DNA of 64,000 nt from Blasia pusilla (taxonomy: Eukaryota > Marchantiophyta > Marchantiopsida > Blasiales): positions 34,224,001 to 34,288,000 of the forward strand of contig CM114271.1 of the NCBI GenBank assembly GCA_050084515.1. Direction: 5' to 3'. The notes beneath the pieces are model-generated. The model saw only the letters and a program-made list of their open reading frames with translations. It made no database searches and had not been told where the DNA came from. The translations under genes and the position numbers were made by a program. This document shows, piece by piece, positions 13,603-24,491 of this stretch. Numbering within the stretch: the first letter of the stretch is position 1; every line of letters starts with the position of its first letter.

Positions 13603-16600
13603 TGCTCCTCCCCAACGCCCACCCGCGCAGTCAACGGATTCTGCCTCCACCCCAAGAACCACTCACGCAATCAATCGCACCGCCTCGTTCCTAACGCACT
13701 TCGCGAACTCTCCTCCTCTGCTCTCCGAATTTTCCCAGTCGAGCTCCCACGCCCATCCACATCCACTTCCCGATCCCGATCCCCCGAGCCAACTCCGCAA
13801 TGCACAACTTTTCGCCATCGGAAACCAAACCATTTCCGAAATTGCTGAAACCCCTTGAATCAGATGGCACTTCGGAATTGACTACACAGATACGCATGAA
13901 CCAGTTTTGAGTTTATTATGTGAATTTGTTGGGTTAAATCATTTTTTAAATGAAATAAGATATTTTAAAAAAAATTGGACAAGTAATTCATAAGTACAAG
14001 GGGAGACCTAATTTTGGCACTTGGTACCATAAGGGACATTCAGGCTTGACAATTTGTAGCATGGACTTTTAGTTTTAGAGCATGCTTTTGTGTTTGTTTC
14101 ATGCATTAGGTGAGAAGGACCTCTTCGGAGAAGACCCAATTGTTTTCGTAATTCTAGAGAAGGGACTCCATAGGATTCTATAGGTCCATTTGAGATGGGA
14201 TTACTCTATATTCTATCGAGAAGGGAGGAGACTCTATGTTCTCGATAGACCATAGAATCATTCCATTCCGAATGTTCTAATGCCATCCATGTACCAAACT
14301 CATTCTCAATTTGTATCATATTGATTATCTTTTAAGGAATGGGTAGGGTACATCCCTACCTACCCTCTCTCTAATGGTGTATGCCCTCCTTTCAACCCCT
14401 ATTTTCTCCTACAAGAGGGTAGGGACAAAGATGTGAAGACAAATATTTTCCTCTCCTTTTGAATCACTAGAAACTAATGGGCCTCCTACAATCTTTGGGG
14501 GATGCTTGTTTGTCTCTATCCCTCCAAATAGATACAAATAGACCTCCCTAGCTTCGTCTCTCCCTCCCTTAATGGAAGAACACTAAAAAAATCCCTTTAT
14601 TCCCTCTATTACTAAAAATCACACCTTTCTCTCTATCCTTCCAATGTTGAAAATGAATCTATTCCCCTCCCGTATTTAAAATTTTAGTTCTCATTCATTG
14701 TTATGGTAACAATTTTGTACTTCAGCGATGCCCTCAATAAGATAAATGGAGATGAAAATTGATGAAAATCATACTATTATGGGCGTTACTTGCAAAAAAA
14801 ATCAAGCTTCCAAATCATGCCACGTGGCAAGTAATTTATAGGTGTCTATTTATCATTCGTTGCAAATTTACAACCACAAGAGAGTAGCTTTTGTGTTAGC
14901 CACTCTATGTTCGATTTCAAAAGGAGGAATAGGCTTCCCAAATATACAAAATTTTCCTAATTATGGATCCATATTTGGGCTCTTACACCCTCTTGGGTTT
15001 TGAATGTATCAAAGTCAAAATTTTGACAGACCATACTCACAAGAGTGGAATCTATATATCAAAGATCCTTTCAGAGCAATGGAGGTTGTCAGCTCGCACT
15101 CACAAGTATGGATTTTGTATCTCAAAGATCCGTTCAAAGCAATGGAGTCTGTCATACACTCGTTTACAAAATCAATCATATAATCTTTTATGGGAATTTG
15201 GAGGTAAATTAGGGTATACTTTCATTTTTTTTCATTGAACCATTCAATTAACATTGAAAATCAGCGGCGCTTCAGCTTTTTCCAACCACGATATAGTCGA
15301 ACTGAATTTGATCTAAATTATACCAACACTACAACGGAAGCGCATTTACTCTCATGTTGAGGAGTGCAATGGCGCATTTACGCTTGGTTTGAAATGACTG
15401 CTACAAGAATTCAATATAAAATGTGTTTGGTCCATGGACGGCCTCAGTAGTACTTAAAGTTTCCCAAGTCCAGATTTTATTCAGTGTCCCACATTTTGAG
15501 AGTTGGGGGCTCTTCCACAATTCACATAGAGAAGACTCACAATAGAGGCTTCAACAATAAACAAGCAATAGGTGGACCCATCCACAACTATCGCAAAGGT
15601 ATCTCTTTTAGAAAATATCATCTTTATACATTGGACAGTAGTAGCAAGAATGAAGAATCTACAAAAAAAAAAAATTCAATCCATTCCAACCATATGCATT
15701 ATATATGTTATTCATTCAAGATTTTCATGTTTGTACATGAGGTTACAAAAAAATTGTCATTTTTTTTTTCTCGAATGCAAGAGGACACACGAGAATCAAC
15801 TCACGATATGTAAGCGCTTCTTCGATTCCACATCATTACTTCTCGCCAAACCGCTCAAAAGTCTACCATTTCCAAGGGAAAGAACATTTGCAACGTGCAA
15901 GCCTCGCCAATATTCAAATGTAACCAAGAGAAGAATGAGGAAGGACCATCCATCAGGCTTACTCCATGAATGCTTTTCAATCTACTTGCACACACCTCAA
16001 GTGCAAATCACCAATCTCAAACAAGGACAGACAATCCAAATCTAGAGCTGATTCCTATGAACAAGAGACATCATTTCAGTGGCACTTATGGAAATTGTTC
16101 CTACTCGATAGAGTGCGCCTTCAATCTAGCCGACAAGCATCATCATTTGAAGATGACGATGAGTATTACCCTATGTCTATTCTCTTGGATGCAAAAGAAT
16201 GCAAATTATTATGTGCTGGTTCCTTGGATCTTTGAATTATATCAAAGAAATGACATCTAGGATTGACAAGAAAAAGGTCTTTGAAGCAAGCCCTAACACA
16301 GAGTCCACCCATCCATCTCCAGATAGTAGATAGTTTTGGAGCCAACATTTTGGGCCTTATCTCTTCTCCAAAAAATCATATGCAAGTTCAGATGACTCAA
16401 CTTCTCATGACTACTTCATCAACCAAAATGAGATTGACATTGATAAATGCTCATCAGTCTGCACTCTAACATGAAGTTGTCATGTTGGTAGCTTTCTTCC
16501 CAACCTTCATATTGGACATGTAAATCATTTCAAGCATCAAATGGATATATGAGAAATTCAGTCTATTTCACACCTGCAATTCTACTTTGTAGTACTCCTA

Positions 16601-16796
16601 CATTGCAATGTAACCTTTAGTAGCATGCATCAGTTCATCTTGGAGAATCGCACTTTCATGTGTACACTATTTTTGGGGTACACACAGAAGTGTGTTGTAT
16701 GCACACACTCATAATAATCACTGGATGCATAAATCCACTCCCCATGAGGTGGTCTACTTGGATTTTCTCTCTCACATGTAGGTTCTATAAGAAGTT

Positions 16797-16797
<1 letters not shown>
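13603..16797. other. Intergenic, no gene recognised
   Basis: The first 300 bases are GC-richer and probably hold the 5' untranslated region and promoter of the minus-strand SART3-like gene. The rest is AT-rich. Overlapping open frames at 15484-16469 (up to 157 codons in two frames) match no family I know and have simple composition, so I do not call them genes. Confidence 0.45.

Positions 16798-16852
<55 letters not shown>
16798..16852. repeat. (TC)n microsatellite
   Basis: About 55 bases of uninterrupted TC dinucleotide. Confidence 0.95.
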
Positions 16853-16858
<6 letters not shown>

Positions 16859-17031
16859 CTTGCAGCCTTTGTACGAAATTAGATTGGTGAGGGTTGTGGC
16901 TGCATGCAGATCTACTAAAAATGATTTGGCTCTATTCCCATAGAAACTAAATTCAAGCTAAGAGTTACTACAAGGATACGAATTAAAAAACCAGAAATAC
17001 CTATACCTACCTACCCATACCCTCTCAAGTG

Positions 17032-17083
17032 CTCTCTCTCTCTCTCTCTCTCTCTCTCGAGAGAGAGAGAGAGAGAGAGAGAG
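17032..17083. repeat. (CT)n/(GA)n perfect palindrome
   Basis: About 26 bases of CT repeat turn directly into about 25 bases of GA repeat at a central CTCGAG (17058/17059). The result is a perfect ~50-bp inverted repeat without spacer, able to fold as a cruciform or RNA hairpin. It lies about 180 bp from the (TC)n tract. Confidence 0.95.
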
Positions 17084-18270
17084 TTGACAAGACAAGTGAG
17101 GCTATCTTCCCACCTCCACGCATGCTTTAGTGATTTCTCGCCAATAAGACCTCCCTTTACCGGCCCTAATAGCAACGAGCATTCCCAATTGACAATGATG
17201 TGCCATAAAGTGCACCGCAGCTCGCACAACCTTCGTAGGAGGCCGCATGCCAACAACGTGGTTACCCATAAGTACGTGGCTCATGTGTCGTCGAACTTAG
17301 GTCACTTATTTATGAAAATATCCATAAATCTAAATTTCCAATAACTACTTCAAAAAAATTGAGAATATCTAGTTGGGAATTTTCTAACTAGATAATAATA
17401 CTTGAGAAATTTTATGCTTGGTTACTTTCGACAAGGAGTTTCCAAAGATTCAACTATAATTAAGAAAAAATATCTAATGGTAGGAATCTATCATGATTTT
17501 TTTCCTATTGCATTGGAATTTTTTTCATAGCACTTTTAACAACGATGATCTAACTTCAAACATCCCCAATTAGATGTTTTCAGTTGAATCTTTCCTACAA
17601 AAAAAATTTGACCTAAGAAACTTATGGTTGGATATTTGAGATGAGTTGAACAAACAAAACCTTACTCTACATGTTAAAATTCCAAAAATAAAATGTGAGG
17701 TATTGATGCAAATAATATTATGATATAATAATTGAAAATCTATCACTTTGAAACAAAAAAGCAGTACAAAACTTGTTCCTGTTGAGAAATCATCCTTTTC
17801 TTTCTTTCCCTCTCTTAATAAAAATCTCACCTTTTCTCTCCTCCAATTTTTTTATAACATCTAGTATGTATAAGTGATAACCTATATGAAAATAAAATTT
17901 TTAATGATAATGTATGGAATGATTTTTAAAATTTTAAATTATAAAAATTTTACTTATCCTTTTTAAAAGTTAAGGAAAAGATAAATTGTGCTAATACATA
18001 ACTTTACATCCCTTAATATCTCAAATTTATAATAATTAAGGTAGTGGTTCAATATCTCAAAAAATCCCTTAAAACATATTTTTGTTATAAGTAATAGGAA
18101 GAAAACATACATAGACACATTATGCTATAAATATTAAAAATCGACCATATGGAAAGTCCTAGTAGCATATGGTAAAATCCATGTTGAGTTAATTTAGCAT
18201 CAAATCCTAAACCTATGGCAACTAACTTAGTGAAAAAAATACACCTTATAATCCAAAAGTGCTTCACTAG
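17084..18270. other. Intergenic, AT-rich
   Basis: Many A and T runs and short open frames only. Nothing recognisable on either strand. Confidence 0.5.
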
Positions 18271-18900
18271 CTATGTCACATCTGAGTAACCGATAGGCTG
18301 AGATCTATCGTAGATAGGGCGTAGGAGCCAGCGGACTATCTTGAGTGTAACTTTGTCCCACAGTGTCGGATGAGGTTGAGGATAGGTCCATTGTGTCAGG
18401 AACATCGTTTCTGACGACTTTCATGTTGAGGTCTTTTACATCCGGGTGACTTGTTGACCAGGTCACCTGCCCCTGGTAACCTGTGCGCGCAGGTTACCAA
18501 GGGAAGGGCTATTTCTAGGGTTTGAGCCTTTTGGCTCTTCCCAACCTATATAAGAGAGGAAGATGGCTTAGGAAAGCCATCTTTCTCATGTTGGGCCGTT
18601 GGAGCACCTCCTTATATGTGTGTGAGCTAGGACTAGGGTGCTAGCGTCCGGATTCCTTGATAGCACAAGGTGGACGAGGCTCGATATGCCGATGTAGATT
18701 GAGGAGTGGAGTTTTAGGCCGGGTGTGCCGTTTTTACTACTCTTTATTTTTGTTGAGTGATCTCCATGTATATGTATGAGTTGATTTTTGTACATGTGTG
18801 GATCGACCCGTGTGTGGGGAAGATCGGTGTTGTGTGGTGTAGATGTGACCAACGATGTATGTTGTGTAGCGATATGTATGCGCACGACAACTAATTTACA
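18271..18900 (+). promoter_or_regulatory. LTR-like promoter block with TATA box and two palindromes
   Basis: A GC-richer ~600-bp island in AT-rich DNA. A strong TATA box, CCTATATAAGAG, lies at 18545-18556. About 50 bp upstream, TGGTAACCTG at 18473-18482 pairs perfectly with CAGGTTACCA at 18489-18498. Just downstream, AAGATGGCTT (18560-18569) pairs perfectly with AAGCCATCTT (18574-18583) around an AGGA loop, where transcription from the TATA box should start. No coding frame follows. The arrangement suggests a solo LTR or the promoter of a noncoding element, but LTR ends and a target duplication were not found. Confidence 0.4.
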
Positions 18901-18919
18901 TGTATTTTTATATAAGATA

Positions 18920-18996
18920 GAAGAATCCATCAATTGACAAAACTAATGAAACAAAGTGGGATGGAAGAATCCATCAATTGACAAAACTAATGAAAC
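18920..18996. repeat. Direct tandem duplication, 44-bp period
   Basis: The 33-base string beginning GAAGAATCCATCAATTGACA occurs at 18920 and again at 18964, identical over about 33 bases. Confidence 0.9.
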
Positions 18997-19274
18997 TAAA
19001 GTAGCAAAGTAGTTCAAAACTACAAATGCTTGCAATAAAAGAAAAAATTGAATATTAAACACAAAATTTGCACATTGCTATACTATAATTGGAGAGCTAG
19101 TTGGAGAATGATCCTTTGATTTTTGAGCATTTCTTGTATTGAAATTTGGCCCTCTTAGCCAATTGGATCTCTCAATCTTTTCGCCAATCAGTTCATTTAG
19201 AGTTGATTTAAGAATCAGCTCAATTTAGAATTTTGGGCGTTAGTTAATCATCAGTCACAAGGTAATTCAATTTA

Positions 19275-19305
19275 CTCCGTGCATTGCACAAGTGTGCAAT
19301 ACTAG
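19275..19305 (+). mobile_element. Helitron-type 3' terminus
   Basis: The sequence CCGTGCATTGCAC, then a short hairpin (ATTGCAC at 19283-19289 pairing with GTGCAAT at 19294-19300), then CTAG at 19302-19305 followed by T. A GC-containing hairpin close to a CTRR end, inserted before T, is the signature of Helitron 3' ends (established). Here the hairpin is unusually close to CTAG. The matching 5' TC end was not located, so the element's extent is unknown; it would be a non-autonomous copy lying to the left. Confidence 0.5.
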
Positions 19306-21911
19306 TTTCTTTTACAATGGAATGGTAAGTATCTACACAACACATCTACGGAGACCAAACATAGAACCCAATGTATCAAGGATAACCTACCAGGCATGAG
19401 GATAACCTTTGAGTCCACATTCCCCTTTTGTTTGAGTTCATTTAGAGCTTGCTTGAATAACTTTCTATTTCAAGAGACTTGCCTTCCTATTTGTAGAAAG
19501 TTCCCCTTGATCCATGCATTATTGCAAGTTATGAGTTAAGGAGATGATTTATGCGCACAAATCATCCAAAAGATTGAGAGAGGGTATTCCTCGAGGGAAG
19601 ATAAATTTTGGGATTTATTCTATATTTGTCGAACCTTCTTATTTCATACAACATATCTATGGTTCTCCTTGCTTTGTAAATAACCAAAATCTATTATCAT
19701 AAGAGTATGTTTGGTTTGAAGAGAGAGAGAGGGAGATGAGTTTCTATTTCATTGGAGATAATTTGGTTGCTACTCGCATCCATACATGTTTGGACTATAT
19801 GCTTGAGCATGTGAGTCTAGTGTTTTGTGTGTTTGAATGATGACAATTATGTGTATGTGCACGCCAACTAACATGTCTACACAAATATTCTATTGTGGTG
19901 CCTATCCAACATTCTACCTCTTTCTATCATTAGAATTGTTTATGCCTTGATTAAAAAAATGCAAGTATGTGATCAATGTATGTCTATCTTTTCCCATCTT
20001 AAATTTTGTCTCTCCATAGTACATATTAATTTCTTGATTACAACATATCTTATGGATATATTTAATTATATTTCATCATAGATTACAGATAGTATATCAA
20101 CTCAGATCATCGAAATTTTGAGGTCAATCCCATGTCATTTTGAGAGTAGAACACCTAGCTTTAACCCTCATGGATGGATTGTGGGATATCAATCTACTTT
20201 ACAATCAACGCATAACATGAATTCTCACTAAAAATATATTATTAATATTCTAAGTTTTGCTATGATTTTCCTCAATGGCTTGTAAACTTGTTTCTCTTCT
20301 CGATTAAATATATATTGATAACTTTTCAATTTTTTTGGAAAAATTTGACATGGTTTTTAATTTTTTTTAATTAATTTTTTTATATTTACACTTAAAAATG
20401 AAGAAATTATGTGCATATTTTTATTTGGGAATAGAAAAGTAAAATTAATTTTTGAAATTTTCTCCTTATAAAATTTCTTATTATATTATACTTGAAAACA
20501 AGAAATAGCCTTCAATTCGATAGTGGAAACTATGGATAAAAAAATGAGAATGCAGTGTAATCTTTTAAAAAAGTTAAAAAATTAATGTATGGAGAAAAAT
20601 ATGAAGTGTGACTCTTATATTAATTGGGCTTTGACTTAGTACAAAACATAGATTCTACTTATCATGATAATAATTGTTAAATTCATTTGCAAAATGTATA
20701 TTTTTAGCAATAATTCTTGAAAGTAAGAGAAATTCATCTCTCTTGAATATTAAATCTCCTTCCTTCCTCCTATGCTTCTAATGAAGAATGCTTTCTATTC
20801 AAATGATTCCTTCCTCCATTCCATGGCTTGAGAGAGTTTATCATCATGAAAGCTCAAAAACTCAACAAAATTAATTTATTCTTTTAAAAGAGGATAATTC
20901 ATTGATTTGTAAGCCACTTTTTGTCCCACATGAAAGGGAGAAATTTTGGAAAATTTTTTTGGTTCAAGGGCATCAAGATGATTGGTAACGAGTATGATAT
21001 ATAAAATTAGTTTTTCTTATAATACCTACTAGTAATATCCCCATTCAATGTATGCAAGAAAATTTAATGATTGAGATGCTTTCTTCCAATCATATTTCAT
21101 GGAAACCAAACCACCATTCAGTATACTAATATATATCCCCTGCTATGCACAAGACCAATAATAATATTTTCCAAAAATAAAAATCTTATATCTCATGTTA
21201 CTAAAATATTTCCTTGTAATATATGGCATAATAATAACAAGATTTGGATAAAATTACAGATAATATGCATATGGCTACTCATTTATGCCGCCGTTGTGAG
21301 GAGAATGAGTTTGAGGTTGGGGACGGGAACATGGACGGAAGAAGGAATTTCAACAAGAACTCTAGAACAAAGATGGACATGAATGATGCGTGCACACCTC
21401 ATCGGTGCACTCCAAACTGCAAAGAATCGTAAATCAAAACTAATATGATGCCCCTGCTATGCATGGATGAGATGTTTTTTTCGTCATTCCTTAAATTTTT
21501 GTCCGCTTAATTTTATTATTATTACCTATTAAATCTGAAAACAACAAGTTTCTGACCCCATCCCTGAAAATAATCTAGGATGGGTTTAAAGAATCCCTCG
21601 TCCTCACTAATGTCTTATGGGGTTTTAGTGGTGTTAACACTAGAAAATTAAATGCAATAAAAAAAAGGAAGAAAATGATAAAGATTTTAGTTCATCCGTG
21701 AATAACACGGGCAACGCTATGGTATATGTGGACAGAGACATTTACGTCCGAGACTACGGGGTAGAGTTGAGACGCCCTAGTACGATCAGCTCTCTGGAGT
21801 CCGTCGAAGAGGAAAGGAGAGGCTATTCCTCGTAACGGAAGGGGGAATGAGAGGAATTGGGAGGTAGGGATTGTATTTGTACTGAGGAAGACGGAGAGGA
21901 GGAAGTTTGAT
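19306..21911. other. Intergenic, AT-rich
   Basis: Long A/T runs and only short unrecognisable open frames. The final 200 bases become GC-richer and probably carry the promoter and leader of the acylphosphatase gene. Confidence 0.5.
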
Positions 21912-23190
21912 ATGGTGTTGTGCGAGTCTATGCTGCTGTCTTGTGGTAACGGAGTGGTGCAATTCTCGAGGGCAGGGAGTTCGAGGGGTAGAGCGGCGGC
22001 GAGCTTGCGGACGAGCGGGGCTGGTAGGGTTCACTGGAACGGTTGCGGGGGTCCTCGTGGTGGTGTGATCGTGAAGATGAGTGCAGCGGCGTCGGATGGA
22101 GAAGGTCCCACCGCTGCTGTCACCAAGGGCGCTGCTGATGATATCAAAACGGTCTCTCTCTCTCTCTCTCACACCAAGTTCAGATTGCTAAATTCGTGTA
22201 CAGGTGTGGGGAAGCTTGGAAGCTAGAGACGATCACCAGCATTAGAGGAGGTTGTCAGACCTCTTTGATAATGTCTCTTGTTTGAACCGTCGCACACTTT
22301 GCAAATCAGACTCCCATGTCCCAATTGGGTCTCCGCTGATAAGTTCTGGCGTCTCTTTGTGTTTGTCGGTTTGGAACCAGTGTCGTATCCACCTGCTCAA
22401 TTTGGTCTCACCCTGTTTGCACATCAACAATTTGCAGAATCGATAACTCTATCGACTGTATTGAAGGTCTGCATAGACGGATCGGGGTGTTTAGACTTCG
22501 ACATGGGAAACTTTCCATCCGTGACCCTCTTGTGGCCGGTGTTTACGTTCGCCGGTCAGAAACTTTTGAGCTAGAGGACCATCACAATCCTACTTTTCAC
22601 CTGTAGGGGTTCGCAGCCAAACTAAGGTAGCAGGTCTCGTTCAAGGGTAGAAACCTCTGAGTTATTGACATTTGATGGGGTCTCCTGTTATAGCAGGATG
22701 ATCTCAGTTCCATCAAATTGTTTTGTTTGATTCTTCTCCCTTGCATAGTCAATAGACTTCATGGATTTCATGTGTGTGTGGACTGCGTCAGCTGAAATCC
22801 TTCTGGTGAGAAGATCAGACTATCAAAGGTTTGTGATGGTGATGATAAGGAATTATCAATCTAGGAGTGTGGGACTGCAAGAGTGATGGTGTCACTGAGA
22901 CAATTTGCCAATCCCACCAGGTGAGCGTGCGCATTAAGGGGAAAGTTCAAGGGGTTTTCTACCGAAACTGGACTGTGGAATCAGCAAAGCAGCTGGGTGT
23001 GAATGGATGGGTGCGAAACTGTAAGGATGGCTCAGTGGAAGCTGTGTTTTCTGGGAAACCCACTTCTGTGGATACACTGATTGACAAGTGTCATGGTGGA
23101 CCCTCCGCAGCCAGAGTCAGCAGGGTGGAAGTTTCTGCCTGCAATGATGCCATTCCCCAAGGATTCGAGCGCAAGCCTACCATATGGTGA
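21912..23190 (+). CDS. Acylphosphatase with plastid/mitochondrial transit-like leader
   Basis: Hydrolyses acyl-phosphates such as 1,3-bisphosphoglycerate (family knowledge). Two exons, 21912..22151 and 22921..23190, join in frame (phase 0) to give 169 residues. The intron begins in a CT tract. Exon 1 encodes an 80-residue leader rich in Ser, Arg, Ala and Gly and poor in acidic residues at its start, as in transit peptides. Exon 2 is a complete acylphosphatase domain of about 89 residues. KGKVQGVFYRNW holds the substrate-binding arginine and NGWVRN the catalytic asparagine, followed by DGSVEAVFSG and a C-terminal GFERKPTIW. Plant acylphosphatases commonly have such an N-terminal extension. Organelle targeting is inferred from composition only; the start is the first ATG of the frame. 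Confidence 0.9.
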
Positions 23191-24491
23191 CCAACCAGCT
23201 GCACCCAGCTCCCTATTCTGAGCCTCTCTGTCCAACCAAAAAAACTCTACTGGCTGCCACTCCTTTCATTCTCATTGTTTATAAAATGATTGCATGATCT
23301 CCCACCATACTTACATTTTGTATGGCTCTGGAGTTCTCATGTGGTAAAATTTCCTCAAACCTTTTCCAAATTAAAGCATCCCTAACCACAAGGAACCATA
23401 TTTTTTTTCTGAGACAACTTTTACTTTGTGTTGGTAGATGCCTCCAAAATATGTTTCCCTCTTGACAAAGTGGTGGACATCATCAGTGTCAGATGCATTA
23501 CCCCTGCTGCCACCAGGAGAGGCTGTGATGCTCACATGTTACTCCCAGCACACATGGCTTCCTGCCTGGTGCAGGAGGTCCAGATTCTCCAGAAAATTTC
23601 AACTGTTCTTGTCAAAGTAACACCCATTGTAACATGATAAATATTTGCTTATCAGATTACTTTGTGATATTTGATTATCTGGTGAGCTAAAGTAGCCATT
23701 GGCATGACTGTAACTGCAATAAAGCTTCTCAGTTTCTCTCTGACATTCTTGCCCATAATGTCATGGGGTGTATCCAAGAGTTTTCCAATAACGTTGGGGA
23801 AAGATAGCCTAAGGAGTTGGTTGTGGGTCAAGATCTCTCTCTGCAATTTTGAATGCTTTACTGCAAGATAGAATTTCGCTTTTCATGACCAATGAATGTG
23901 ACGTTGCTTTGAAAGAGTGAAGTGGAGAACTACATGAATAAGTTGTGGTCTGATTTTGTAGAAGAGTGTACCCAACAGCGGTCATCAGACTCGTTAACTA
24001 CTTGTATATGCTGCACTTCTCATGACGCACATTATCACCCTTGCTGTCTGGACCTGGTGATGGGAAGTGGCCCCATTATTGTGGGGTAACAATTGACTTT
24101 TTGTATGTTCTTGAGGAGACACTGCAGCAAGGTGGACACAAGTTGTTAGGGTAGGAGCAAATGTGTAGTTGATGTGGGCCTTCTCATCTGGGCATGCAAT
24201 TTTGTGTTGGGATGATAGAGGGTACTTTTGGTTTAGTGCGCTTATCTTTGCTTCGGGTGAAAACCCTAAACCAAAGAAAAAAGTGTTGTAACAAAGGGAA
24301 AAAGTTTCCCTCATGGGCAATGACAGCTTCCGGAATTGTGTATTCAAGATTCATCTCTACAAGGAATGCGTGACTTAGTGCGGAGGATATTTGGAAACTG
24401 GATGAGATGGGGAGAAATTTTTGTAGTGTACTGAGATGGACAATTTCAGGTGTGAGGCGCATGTGAGTTGTGGAAAGCAGTGCCCGTGGTG
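23191..24491. other. Intergenic, no gene recognised
   Basis: Probably the 3' untranslated region of the acylphosphatase gene followed by the promoter and leader of the WDR25-like gene. Short open frames on both strands resemble nothing known. Confidence 0.5.

Noticed and set aside
15484-16469. Overlapping plus-strand frames up to 157 codons
   Set aside because: Two or three frames compete, composition is simple, and no motif resembles a known family.
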